Source of the DNA: Variovorax paradoxus B4
GTDB lineage: Bacteria; Pseudomonadota; Gammaproteobacteria; Burkholderiales; Burkholderiaceae_C
Reading direction: 5' to 3'
NCBI RefSeq assembly: GCF_000463015.1
Contig: NC_022247.1
Span: forward strand, 186,001 to 250,000
DNA length: 64,000 nucleotides
Shown: positions 21,558 through 32,076 of the stretch, piece after piece
Layout: each line of letters begins with the position of its first letter
Numbering within the stretch: position 1 is the stretch's first letter
Translations under genes and position numbers: made by a program
The notes under the pieces: generated by a model
Seen by the model: the letters and a program-made list of their open reading frames with translations, nothing else
Databases searched by the model: none
Told to the model about the DNA's origin: nothing

Positions 21558-22391
21558 ATGAACAACAAACTCCTCTCCATGCGCTGGATCGGCATCGGTG
21601 CCATGGCCCTGGTCCTGCCGCTGGCCGCCGCGGCGCAACAGGCCTTCACGCGCGGCGCAGTCAACCTGCGGGCCGGGCCCTCGGGCGACTATCCGCTGGT
21701 GGCGCGCCTCGGGCCGGGCCAGCCGCTCGACGTGATCGGCTGCACCAGCGGCTACGGCTGGTGCGACGTGGTGCTGCCCGACGGCGGACGCGGCTGGGTC
21801 TGGTCGAGGAGCCTGGACTACGCCTACCAGGAGCAGCGCGTGCCGCTGGCCACCTACGCCGCGGTGATCGGCGTGCCCATCGTGACCTTCGTGATCGGCA
21901 GCTACTGGGCCGACTACTACCGTGACCGGCCCTGGTACGGCGAGCGTCGCTGGTGGGGCAGCCGGCCGCCACCTCCGCCGGTGCCCGGCTGGCGCCCGCC
22001 GCCGCCGGTGCGGCCGGCCTGGCAGCCCAAGCCATGGCCGGGTCCGGGTTTCAAGCCCGCGCCGGTGCCCGGCATCCGCCCGCAACCCGGGCCGGGCTAT
22101 CGCCCGCAACCCGGGCCGGGCTATCGCCCACAGCCGGGGCCGGGCTACCGCCCACCGCAGCCGGGCCCGGGCTTCCGCCCGCCTGCGGACCCCGGCTTCA
22201 AGCCGCCGCGGCCCCAGCCGGCTTTCCGGCCCGGGCCGCCACCCGGCCAGCCGCAGATGCATCCGGGCGGCGGACGGCCCGGCGCCGGTGGTGGGGGCGG
22301 CGGTCGCCCGCACGGCGGCGGTGAAGGCGGCGGCAAGGGTGGCGGCGGCCACGGCGGAGGCAAGGGCGGCGGCCAAGGCCACCGCGACTGA
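21558..22391 (+). CDS. Exported SH3-domain protein with Pro- and Gly-rich tails
   Basis: 277 aa. Order: signal peptide MNNKLLSMRWIGIG to AAA/QQ, a bacterial SH3 domain (about residues 25-85; VNLRAGPSGDYPLVARL, GWCDVVLPDGGRGWVWS), one transmembrane segment VPLATYAAVIGVPIVTFVIG, an aromatic stretch, then a proline-rich region. The latter has three tandem copies of the 8-residue unit RPQPGPGY, encoded by near-identical 24-bp DNA repeats around 22077-22150. A Gly/His-rich C-terminus GGGHGGGKGGGQGHRD follows. SH3_3 domains commonly bind the cell wall. The His/Gly tail could bind metal, but that is speculative. No operon partner; its stop abuts the convergent LysR gene stop. Confidence 0.8.
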   Translation: MNNKLLSMRWIGIGAMALVLPLAAAAQQAFTRGAVNLRAGPSGDYPLVARLGPGQPLDVIGCTSGYGWCDVVLPDGGRGWVWSRSLDYAYQEQRVPLATYAAVIGVPIVTFVIGSYWADYYRDRPWYGERRWWGSRPPPPPVPGWRPPPPVRPAWQPKPWPGPGFKPAPVPGIRPQPGPGYRPQPGPGYRPQPGPGYRPPQPGPGFRPPADPGFKPPRPQPAFRPGPPPGQPQMHPGGGRPGAGGGGGGRPHGGGEGGGKGGGGHGGGKGGGQGHRD

Positions 22392-23318
22392 TCAGCCCCG
22401 CGCATCCGTGGCAGGAATGCCCGCCGCGGCCTGCCGGTCGCGCGCAATCAGCGCCACGAAGCGCTGCGCCCCCAGCCCCAGCGGCCGCTCGCGCGACCAC
22501 ACCACGTCGACCCACAGGTCGAGTCCGTTGCTGAGGTTCTCGAACGGAATCTCGACCAGCGCGCCGGCGGCCACGTGCGGCTTGGCGAAATTGCGCGGCA
22601 GCCAGCCCCAGCCGAGGCCGGCCGTGATCAGGCTCAGCGCGGCCAGCGCGTTGTCGGTGCGCCAGACGTGGCGCGCGAACACGAAGCGCGGATCGCTGGT
22701 GGCCAGGTCGCGCCCCGCCACGACGATCTGCCGGGTGTTCGTGAGGTGCTCCTCGCGCAGCCGCTCGCCGGCGGCCGCAAGCAGCACCGGGTGGCCGGGC
22801 GCCATCACGGCCACCATGGTGTCGCTGCCGACTTCCTGAAACCCCTCGCGCCCGTCGAGGCTCGGGCGCTCGAACACCAGCGCGAGCTGCGCGCGGCCGC
22901 TGTGCAGCAGCGCCAGCGCGTCGGCCTGGGGCGCGGCCAGCACCTCGACCTGCAGCAGCGGATATTCCTCGGCCAACGCGGCCAGCGGCCCGCTCCAGGG
23001 CGCGGCCAGCAGTTCCGGCGCAATGGCCAGCGTGAGGCGGTTTTCGAGGCCCTGCGTGAGCGCCAGGGCCTGCACCTGCAGCTGCTTCAACTGGGCCGCC
23101 AGGAGCCGCGCCTGCGGCTCCAGCGAACGGGCGGCGGCGGTCGGCTGCGGCTCGCGGCCGCTGCGGTCGAACAGGGGCAGGGCCAGTTCGGCCTCGAGGT
23201 TGGCAATGGCCATGCTGACGGCCGAGGGCACCTTGTGCAGCGCGCGCGCCGCAGCCGAGAAGGAGCCGTGGTCGATCACGGCCAGGAAGACCTCGACGTT
23301 GTCGCTGGAGAAAGCCAT
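22392..23318 (-). CDS. LysR-family regulator, divergent to the PACE efflux gene
   Basis: 308 aa. N-terminal winged helix-turn-helix (VEVFLAVIDHGSFSAAARALHK, then VPSAVSMAIANLEAELALPLFDR) and a periplasmic-binding-protein-like effector domain (LTLAIAPELLAAPW, LITAGLGWGWLPRNFA). It faces the PACE gene across a 103-bp AT-rich gap. In Acinetobacter the LysR protein AceR controls the divergent PACE gene aceI, so the same arrangement supports a local activator role. The stop is immediately adjacent to that of the SH3 gene. Confidence 0.9.
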   Translation of the reverse strand: MAFSSDNVEVFLAVIDHGSFSAAARALHKVPSAVSMAIANLEAELALPLFDRSGREPQPTAAARSLEPQARLLAAQLKQLQVQALALTQGLENRLTLAIAPELLAAPWSGPLAALAEEYPLLQVEVLAAPQADALALLHSGRAQLALVFERPSLDGREGFQEVGSDTMVAVMAPGHPVLLAAAGERLREEHLTNTRQIVVAGRDLATSDPRFVFARHVWRTDNALAALSLITAGLGWGWLPRNFAKPHVAAGALVEIPFENLSNGLDLWVDVVWSRERPLGLGAQRFVALIARDRQAAAGIPATDARG

Positions 23319-23421
23319 CTGCGCACCTATCTATCAATAAAACTGAAACAAGTTGACTTTTTATATCAGCGAACAGCAAATAAAGTAGAGCCATCGTCTT
23401 CATCCGCCAGAGGAAACAGTC
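23319..23421. promoter_or_regulatory. Divergent LysR/PACE control region
   Basis: 103 bp, clearly AT-richer than its neighbours. TCAA (23334-23337) and TTGA (23353-23356) are inverted with 15 bp between them, and AACT/AGTT (23341-23354) is nested. This is the sort of site LysR proteins occupy. TTGACT (23353-23358) can serve as a -35 box for the PACE gene; the -10 box is not obvious. GAGGAAA precedes the PACE start. Confidence 0.5.
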
Positions 23422-23877
23422 ATGCAGGGGTTCCAGCGCCGCGTCGTCTACATCACCCTTTACGAAGGGATCGCCATCGTGGCCGCCAGTGCCGGCCTGG
23501 CGCTGATGACCGACGCCGGGCTGGGCCACTCCGGCATGCTGGCGGTGGCCGCCTCGGTCATTGCCGTGATCTGGAACCTGGTCTTCAACGCCCTGTTCGA
23601 GCGCTGGGAGTCGCGCCAGGCGGTGCGCGGGCGCAGCGTGCGCCGGCGCATGGCGCATGCGGTCGGCTTCGAGGGCGGGCTGATCGCGGTGCTGGTGCCG
23701 CTGTTCGCCTGGGGCCTGGGCGTGACGCTCTGGCAGGCGCTGGTGATGGACCTGGGCCTGGTGGTGTTCTTCCTGATCTACACCTTCGTCTTCAACTGGG
23801 GCTTCGACCGGGTGTTCGGGCTGCCGGCGTCGGCCGCGCCCGCCAGGCCCGCCGCGGCGGCCGGGCAGGGGGCCTGA
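23422..23877 (+). CDS. PACE-family multidrug/biocide efflux transporter
   Basis: 151 aa inner-membrane protein with four helices arranged as two tandem bacterial transmembrane pair domains: ITLYEGIAIVAASAGLALM, VIAVIWNLVFNALFERWE, then EGGLIAVLVPLFAWGLGV, DLGLVVFFLIYTFVFNWGFDR-like. The Glu in YITLYEG is residue 15, the same position as the essential Glu15 of AceI, the chlorhexidine/polyamine exporter of Acinetobacter. A good ribosome binding site (GAGGAAA) precedes ATG 23422. The short Ala/Pro C-terminal tail is cytoplasmic. Confidence 0.92.
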   Translation: MQGFQRRVVYITLYEGIAIVAASAGLALMTDAGLGHSGMLAVAASVIAVIWNLVFNALFERWESRQAVRGRSVRRRMAHAVGFEGGLIAVLVPLFAWGLGVTLWQALVMDLGLVVFFLIYTFVFNWGFDRVFGLPASAAPARPAAAAGQGA

Positions 23878-23928
23878 ACGCCCCTGGCGGCCGCGGCCCT
23901 TGCCGCAGCCGGTAAAATTGCGCTCCCT

Positions 23929-24052
23929 TCCAAGGAGCGTTGCAGCGGCGGCCCGCATCAAGAGGCCCGCCGTCAGGCTTGGAGGGCGCCCTGCCGGCCG
24001 GGGCGCAAGCCGCAAACGACGCTCACCTGACGTTTTTTCCTGCCCAGGTGAG
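23929..24052 (+). ncRNA. S-adenosylhomocysteine (SAH) riboswitch with translational switch
   Basis: Leader of metH2. P1 is TCCAAG (23929-23934) with CTTGGA (23978-23983). P2 is CGGCGG (23946-23951) with CCGCCG (23967-23972). P4 is GCGCCC (23986-23991) with GGGCGC (24001-24006). The pseudoknot pairs GAGCGT (23935-23940) with ACGCTC (24019-24024). The AAGGAGCGTTGCA and CAGGCTTGG blocks match the known SAH riboswitch consensus. The expression platform is visible: CTCACCTG (24022-24029) can instead pair with CAGGTGAG (24045-24052), which contains the metH2 Shine-Dalgarno. Pseudoknot and sequestering helix share bases 24022-24024, so SAH binding should free the ribosome site. A TAAAAT -10 box at 23913-23918 puts the start near 23925, just before P1. 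Confidence 0.87.
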
Positions 24053-24057
24053 CCCCC

Positions 24058-26805
<2,748 letters not shown>

Positions 26806-26884
26806 ACCTGCCGGCCGGCGTGGCCGACCGGCATCGGGAGTTGTTATTCAGAAGCTGATATTTGCTGCCGCGCACTACGCGGCA

Positions 26885-28666
26885 TTGGCGGTCTTTGTCC
26901 TTGGCTGCTGGGGTTTCGGGCGCGCGCTGCTGGCGCGCCTCGCGCCGCCGCCGCGCCGGGACGCCTGGCTCGAAGCGGCCATGGCGGCGGCTCTGGGCGT
27001 GGGCCTGTTCATCTGCGCCTTCCAACTGCTGGCGATCTTCGGCGCGTTCAAGCCGGGCGCCACCGTGGCGCTGATCGCCGCCGGCGTGGTGGCGGCCGGG
27101 CTGCAGCTGCGGCCCTGGTGGCGCGAAGTGCGGGCTGTTCGCGTCACGGGTGCGCCGTGGACCCGCGCCGAGAGGATCGCCGCCATCGCGCTGACCCTGG
27201 TGGCGCTGCCGGCGCTGGCCGCGCCGCTCGCGCCGCCCGCCGCCTTCGACGAGCTGATGTACCACCTGCCCTATGCGCGGCAGGTGGCGCAGCAGGGCTC
27301 GCTGGGCATCCACGAGTGGCTGCGCTACCCCTGGTTCCCCTACAACTACAACCTGCTGTATGCGGCCGCGCTGCAGGTGGGCGACGACGTGCTGCCGCAC
27401 TTTCTCAATGCGCTGGCCGGAGCGCTCTCGGCGGTGATGGTCTACCGCCTCGGCATCCAGCACGCCAACCGGCTCACGGCCTGCATCGGCACGGCCATCT
27501 GGGTCGGCATCGGAGACTATTCGAATGCGCTGATCGACATGGGCGTGGCGCTCTTCGTGCTCAGTGCCTGCGTGGCGCTGTGGTGGTGGCGCGAATCGCA
27601 GCCGGTGCAGGGCGGCACGCGCTGGCTCGGGCTGGCGGCGTTCTGCCTTGGGGTGGCCGCGGGTTCGAAGTACCAGGCGCTCACCTTCCTGCCGCTGGTG
27701 GCGCTGTTCGTCGTCTGGCACGAGCGCAGGCCCAGGGCATGGGCGCTGGCGCTGCTCTGCTTCCTGGTCCCGTGCGTGTACTGGTATGCGCGCAACGCGG
27801 TCATGACCGGCGATCCGTTCAACCCCATCGGCGCGCGCGTGTTCGGCTTCACCGACTGGATTCCGGCCGATTACGTGCAGCAGGTGGCCGACGTGCGCGA
27901 CCATGCAGCGCGGCCCAACGCGCTGATCTGGGCCGTGTTCCTGGCGCCGTTCAGCCTGCTGTGGAAGCGCTCGGCGGCCCTGCGCGCCGCGGGCTGGTTC
28001 TGCTTCTACTCCGTGGCCGTGTGGCTTTTGACCTCGCGCTACCCGCGCTATCTCACGGCCTCGTTTCCGCTGCTCGCGCTGATGGCGGCCATCGGCTGGC
28101 AGGTGCTGTTCGGCTGGATGGCTGCGGGCGTGCGCCGCGCGTTCGGGGCCCGGGGCGGGCAGGCGGGGGCCGTGGCCGCCGCGCCTGCCGCCACGATGCC
28201 CGCCGGTCGCCTGGGCCTTGCCGGCGACTGGGTCGTCGTGCTGCTGCTGGCCGCGCTGGCTGCGGTGTCGCTGGGGCAGACCGCCGGCAAGGTGGCGATG
28301 ATCTCGCCCACGCCCGAAACCCGCGAAGCCTTCCTGCGCCAGCACGTGCCGGGCTATGCCGCCATGGACTACCTGCGCCAGCATGCCAACGGGCGCGTCT
28401 ACCAGATCGCGCTGAACGAGGCGATCTACTACGGGCCCAATCCGATCTGGGGCGATACGCTCGGCCCCTGGCGCTACCGCGATTTCCTGCTGCTGCTTCC
28501 CGGCGACATGGCGCGCAAGCTGTCCGCACTGGGATTCACGGCCATCGTCATGCCGACGTCGATGGTGCCCACGCTGGCCACCCGGCCCGGCTTCGACGAG
28601 CATTTCGCCCTGCTGTACGAAAAAGACGGCGGCCGGGTCTATCGCATTCTCTCGACCGCACCATGA
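26885..28666 (+). CDS. Multi-pass membrane protein, GT-C (ArnT/PMT-like) glycosyltransferase
   Basis: About 593 aa with roughly eleven hydrophobic segments and a C-terminal soluble domain (YLRQHANGRVYQIALNEAI). An early extracytoplasmic loop after APPAAFDELMYHLPYARQVA has the Asp-Glu motif of polyprenyl-phosphate-sugar-using GT-C enzymes. Position 26885 is a TTG, the first standard start, but it cuts into a hydrophobic helix. The frame continues upstream to ATT at 26846, 5 bp after GGGAG, giving the more natural N-terminus IQKLIFAAAHYAALAVF, so the true start may be the rare ATT. The end overlaps the GT2 gene by ATGA, making a three-gene operon. Function within lipid or O-antigen glycosylation is inference. 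Confidence 0.72.
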   Translation: MAVFVLGCWGFGRALLARLAPPPRRDAWLEAAMAAALGVGLFICAFQLLAIFGAFKPGATVALIAAGVVAAGLQLRPWWREVRAVRVTGAPWTRAERIAAIALTLVALPALAAPLAPPAAFDELMYHLPYARQVAQQGSLGIHEWLRYPWFPYNYNLLYAAALQVGDDVLPHFLNALAGALSAVMVYRLGIQHANRLTACIGTAIWVGIGDYSNALIDMGVALFVLSACVALWWWRESQPVQGGTRWLGLAAFCLGVAAGSKYQALTFLPLVALFVVWHERRPRAWALALLCFLVPCVYWYARNAVMTGDPFNPIGARVFGFTDWIPADYVQQVADVRDHAARPNALIWAVFLAPFSLLWKRSAALRAAGWFCFYSVAVWLLTSRYPRYLTASFPLLALMAAIGWQVLFGWMAAGVRRAFGARGGQAGAVAAAPAATMPAGRLGLAGDWVVVLLLAALAAVSLGQTAGKVAMISPTPETREAFLRQHVPGYAAMDYLRQHANGRVYQIALNEAIYYGPNPIWGDTLGPWRYRDFLLLLPGDMARKLSALGFTAIVMPTSMVPTLATRPGFDEHFALLYEKDGGRVYRILSTAP

Positions 28667-29637
28667 CCGACGACAACCCATCCGCCGCAGCACGCGCCCC
28701 GATCCGCATCGCGGCGGTGATCCCCTGCTACAACGAGGCGCTGTCGATCGCACAGGTGGTCGCGCAATTCCGCGCGGCGCTGCCGGAGGCCGAGATCCAC
28801 GTCTTCGACAACAACTCGACCGACGACACGGCCGCCATCGCACGCGCGAGCGGCGCCACGGTCACGCACGTGGCGGCACCCGGCAAGGGCAACGTCGTGC
28901 GACGCATGTTCGCCGACGTCGAGGCCGACGTGTACGTGACGGTCGACGGAGACGCCACCTACGACGTGGCCAGCGCGCCCCGGCTGGTGGATGCGCTGGT
29001 GGAAGGCAACCTCGACATGGTGGTGGGCTGCCGTGTCGACGATGGGCGCAACGCGCTCACCTACCGCGCCGGCCACCGCTTCGGCAACCGGCTGCTCACC
29101 GGTGCCGTGGCGCAGCTGTTCGGCGGCGGCCTGACCGACATGCTCTCGGGTTACCGCGTGTTCTCGCGGCGCTATGCGAAGTCGTTCCCGGCGCTTTCGC
29201 ACGGCTTCGAGATCGAGACCGAGCTCACGGTGCACGCGCTCGAACTGCGCATGCCCCACGCCGAGGTCGACACCGCCTACAGCACGCGGCCCGAAGGCTC
29301 GCACAGCAAGCTCTCGACCTACCGCGACGGCTGGCGCATCCTGAAGACGATCTGCAAGCTGTTCATCAGCGAGCGGCCGCTGCAGTTCTTCTCGATCCTT
29401 GCGGCGTTGCTTGCGGCAGGCGCGATCGTGCTGGCCATTCCGCTGCTGATCACCTACCTGCACACCGGCCTGGTGCCCCGGCTGCCCACGGCGGTGCTCG
29501 CGACCGGCGCGATGCTGGCCGCCATGCTGTCGATGGTGTGCGGCGTCGTGATGCACGCCATCAGGCTCGGCCGCCGCGAGGCCAAGCGCCTGCGTTACCT
29601 GGCGATCCCGGGCGTGCGCCACCGCGCCGCGAAATGA
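28663..29637 (+). CDS. GT2-family glycosyltransferase, dolichol-phosphate mannose synthase type
   Basis: 324 aa. N-terminal GT-A domain with AAVIPCYNEALSI, the nucleotide-sugar/metal motif TVDGDATYD and the acceptor region GCRVDDGRN, then LTDMLSGYRVFSRRY. Two C-terminal transmembrane helices (ILAALLAAGAIVLAIPLLI, VLATGAMLAAMLSMVCGVV) are present. The family charges undecaprenyl phosphate with a sugar at the inner membrane. Both ends overlap neighbours by ATGA: the GT-C gene upstream and gtrA-like gene downstream. The trio corresponds to Gtr-type modules, where GtrB (GT2) loads, GtrA flips and a GT-C protein transfers the sugar. Confidence 0.9.
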   Translation: MTDDNPSAAARAPIRIAAVIPCYNEALSIAQVVAQFRAALPEAEIHVFDNNSTDDTAAIARASGATVTHVAAPGKGNVVRRMFADVEADVYVTVDGDATYDVASAPRLVDALVEGNLDMVVGCRVDDGRNALTYRAGHRFGNRLLTGAVAQLFGGGLTDMLSGYRVFSRRYAKSFPALSHGFEIETELTVHALELRMPHAEVDTAYSTRPEGSHSKLSTYRDGWRILKTICKLFISERPLQFFSILAALLAAGAIVLAIPLLITYLHTGLVPRLPTAVLATGAMLAAMLSMVCGVVMHAIRLGRREAKRLRYLAIPGVRHRAAK

Positions 29638-30026
29638 AGCTCGGCCGGCAGTTCCTGTCGTTCGCCGTGGTGGGGGTCGTCGGCCTGGTGGTCGACGTGG
29701 CCGTGCTGTACCTGATGGCGCCGCTGCTGGGCTGGTATGGCGCGCGGGTCGTTTCGTTTCTGACGGCAGCGACCACGACCTGGGCCTTCAACCGCCGCTA
29801 CACCTTCGCGGCCCGCGCGTCGGCCGAGGGGGCGATCTGGCGAGAGTACCTCGGCTACCTCGTCACCATGCTGGCTGGCGCGGTGCTGAACTACGGTGCA
29901 TACGTGCTCACGCTGCATTGGGTCGAGGGCCGCTGGGCCGCCGCGCTCGGCGTGGCGATCGGGAGCATTGCGGGCATGGGGGCCAACTTTCTGTCGGCGC
30001 GATACCTGGTCTTCCGCTCGCGCTGA
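29634..30026 (+). CDS. GtrA-family membrane protein (polyprenyl-phosphate sugar flippase)
   Basis: 130 aa, four helices, PF04138-like: FLSFAVVGVVGLVVDVAVLYL at the N-terminus and a conserved TTTWAFNRRYTF motif followed by YLGYLVTMLAGAVLNYGAYV and GMGANFLSARYLVFRSR. The start ATG overlaps the GT2 stop (ATGA). The proposed family role is flipping of undecaprenyl-phosphate sugars to the periplasmic side. Convergent with the enamidase-like gene; a GAGCGC/GCGCTC hairpin (30025-30040) lies between, without a T-run. Confidence 0.9.
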   Translation: MKLGRQFLSFAVVGVVGLVVDVAVLYLMAPLLGWYGARVVSFLTAATTTWAFNRRYTFAARASAEGAIWREYLGYLVTMLAGAVLNYGAYVLTLHWVEGRWAAALGVAIGSIAGMGANFLSARYLVFRSR

Positions 30027-30066
30027 GCGCGGATGCGCTCGGCGCTGCAGCGGGGCCGGCGCTCAG

Positions 30067-31266
30067 TCAGTGCGCGCCCGACATCACCACGGGGATCTCC
30101 GTGGCCGGCGGCGTGTTGCGGCTGCGGCCGCAGCGCACGATGCCGTCGATCATCACCATGCCCACGCCCGGGATGTCGCCGAGCTGCACGCTCTCGAGCA
30201 GGCCCGGCGCGGGCGAGTGCTGCGCGCGGTCCATGAAGACGAAGTCGGCGTCGCGGCCCACTTCGATCAGTCCGCAGTTGAGCTTGCGGATCTTCGCCGT
30301 GTTGCCCGTGGCAAAGCAGAACACCAGCTCGGCCGGGATGCTCGCGATGGACGAGAGCATGGCCACCATGCGCAGGATGCCCAGCGGCTGCACGCCCGAG
30401 CCGGCGGGCCCGTCAGTGCCGAGGATCACGCGGTGCGGGCACTTGAGTTCGAGTGCCGCCTTGGCCGCGGCAATGGCCACCTTCTCGTTGCCGTTGTGCA
30501 CGATCTCGATCGCGCGCGAGCTCTTCTCGCACAGCTCGCACACATGCGCCTCGGGCAGCGAGGTGTGGCCGCCGTTGATGTGGCCGATGATGTCGGCATC
30601 GGCTTCGAGCACCACGTCCTTGTCGATCAGGCCCGAGCCCGGGATCGACGGGCCGCCCGTGTGGATCGTGCTCTGGATGCCGTACTTGCGCGCCCAGGCC
30701 ACCATCTCCTTGGCCTCGTAGCCGGCCTTCACCGAGCCCAGGCCCACTTCGCCGAGCAGGCCCACGCCGGCGTCGGCGAGTTCCTTGAAGTCGCTCTCGA
30801 CCATGCCCTTCTCGATCACCGGCGCGCCGGCCAGTACCTTCACGCCGCCGGGGCGGAAGTTGTCGAACGCGCGCTGCGCGGTGATGGCCAGCGCCTTCAG
30901 GCCCACGATGTCCTTGGGCCGGCCGGGCAGGTGCACCTCGCCGGCCGAGATCATGGTGGTGACGCCGCCATGCATGGTGGAATCGATCCAGCCGATCTGG
31001 CCCTGGCGCGGCGTCCAGTCGCCGAACACCGGGTGCACGTGGCTGTCGATCAGGCCGGGCGCCACGCAGGTCTGCCTGGCGTCGATGACGGTCTGTGCGC
31101 CTTCGAGGTCGCAGTCCTTTTCCTTGCCGACCGCCACGATCAGGCCGTCGTTCACCACGATGGTGTCGGCGTCGAGAATGGGCTTGTCGATGTCGCCCGA
31201 GAGCAGCAGCCCTATGTTCTTGATGACGACCTTGCCCGACTTGCCGCCGGCTGCGATTTCTGCCAT
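30067..31266 (-). CDS. Enamidase-like amidohydrolase (cyclic enamide hydrolase)
   Basis: 399 aa. The sequence follows closely what I recall of Eubacterium barkeri enamidase: an early IIKNIGxxxSGDI-like strand (here VVIKNIGLLLSGDI), GLIDSHVHPVFGDWTPRQ with the HxH metal ligands, HGGVTTMISAGEVHLPGRPKD, GEVGLGSVKAGYEAKEMV, HTGGPSIPGSGL, SHINGG-type IGHINGGHTS, LGTDGPAGSGVQPLGILR and a C-terminal SRNTPPA. Enamidase opens 1,4,5,6-tetrahydro-6-oxonicotinate to 2-formylglutarate plus ammonia. GAGG lies before the ATG. Its start lies 55 bp inside the TetR gene end, so the two are translationally linked. Another cyclic amide as substrate is possible. Confidence 0.72.
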   Translation of the reverse strand: MAEIAAGGKSGKVVIKNIGLLLSGDIDKPILDADTIVVNDGLIVAVGKEKDCDLEGAQTVIDARQTCVAPGLIDSHVHPVFGDWTPRQGQIGWIDSTMHGGVTTMISAGEVHLPGRPKDIVGLKALAITAQRAFDNFRPGGVKVLAGAPVIEKGMVESDFKELADAGVGLLGEVGLGSVKAGYEAKEMVAWARKYGIQSTIHTGGPSIPGSGLIDKDVVLEADADIIGHINGGHTSLPEAHVCELCEKSSRAIEIVHNGNEKVAIAAAKAALELKCPHRVILGTDGPAGSGVQPLGILRMVAMLSSIASIPAELVFCFATGNTAKIRKLNCGLIEVGRDADFVFMDRAQHSPAPGLLESVQLGDIPGVGMVMIDGIVRCGRSRNTPPATEIPVVMSGAH

Positions 31267-31976
31267 TTCGTGTTGTCCTCGTCGTGGGGTGGGATGTTGT
31301 TGTCCTGCGCCTCGTCCGCGCGCACGGTGCGCAGCACGGTCTCGATCACGAAGTCTTCCCAGTGCGTGATCGCCTCGGGCGACTCCAGCGGCTCGCCGAG
31401 GAAGGCCGTGAGCGTGTGCCGGTTCGAGGTGTAGAAGTAGCCGGTGGAGGCGATCAGCAGGTAGATGTCGCGTGCGATCAGGTTCTTGCGGAACAGGCCC
31501 TGGGCCGCGCCGCTGGCGAGGATCTCGGCAATGATCGCCACCGCGCGCGACGAGTATTCGCGCGCCCGCAGCGACTTCGAGATGTGCCGGCCCTTGTGCA
31601 GGTTCTCGGTGTTCAGGAGCGTCACGAACTCGGGGTTCTTGCGGTAGTAGCCCAGCACGAAGCGGATGACCTCGGTGAGCGCCTCCACGGGCCGCGAGGC
31701 GTCGAGCGCGATGGCGGCCTCGGCGTCGTCCATGCGCTTGTAGATGCCTTCGAGCACCGCGATGAAGAGGCCTTCCTTGCTGCCGAAGTAGTAGTAGATC
31801 ATGCGGTCGTACGACTTGGCTGCCTTGGAGATCTTCTCCACGCTGCCGCCGTCGTAGCCGTACTTGGCGAACACCTTGGTCGCCGCCTTCAGGATGCTGT
31901 CGCGCGTGGCCTGCGCCGCGGCCTCGCGCACGCCGGTGCGGCGCTGGGGCTTGGTGGCAGCGGGCTTGCGTTCCAT
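31212..31976 (-). CDS. TetR-family transcriptional regulator of the enamidase gene
   Basis: 254 aa from ATG 31976 (a GTG one codon earlier is also possible). N-terminal helix-turn-helix TRDSILKAATKVFAKYGYDGG followed by SKAAKSYDRMIYYYFGSKEGLF is typical TetR. The C-terminal ligand domain includes RFVLGYYRKNPEFVTLLNTENLHKG-like text resembling regulators of aromatic catabolism. The C-terminus runs 55 bp into the enamidase gene. Candidate operators with TGTAG/CTACA arms lie between the FNR and reductase genes at 33015-33068. Confidence 0.87.
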   Translation of the reverse strand: MERKPAATKPQRRTGVREAAAQATRDSILKAATKVFAKYGYDGGSVEKISKAAKSYDRMIYYYFGSKEGLFIAVLEGIYKRMDDAEAAIALDASRPVEALTEVIRFVLGYYRKNPEFVTLLNTENLHKGRHISKSLRAREYSSRAVAIIAEILASGAAQGLFRKNLIARDIYLLIASTGYFYTSNRHTLTAFLGEPLESPEAITHWEDFVIETVLRTVRADEAQDNNIPPHDEDNTKWQKSQPAASRARSSSRT

Positions 31977-31988
31977 CACGGGCGGCCG

Positions 31989-32032
31989 CCGCCGGGCCGC
32001 CCCAAGGCGGACCGCGCCTCCCCCTCGGGGGG
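31989..32032 (-). repeat. Dispersed palindromic intergenic repeat, copy B
   Basis: Reverse-complement copy of the element at 7004-7045. The 19-bp block (31989-32007) and the 13-bp block (32020-32032) are both identical to copy A, with a 12-bp instead of 10-bp spacer. It lies in the 100-bp gap between the TetR gene start and the FNR gene end, both on the minus strand. Confidence 0.8.
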
Positions 32033-32076
32033 TGGAGTTACGCGAGCGAGGCGAGTGAAAAGCCGGGGGGCCAACA

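Noticed and set aside
22077..22150. Short direct repeats that might suggest a CRISPR array
   Set aside because: The units are contiguous with no spacers and encode a regular RPQPGPGY protein repeat in an exported protein.
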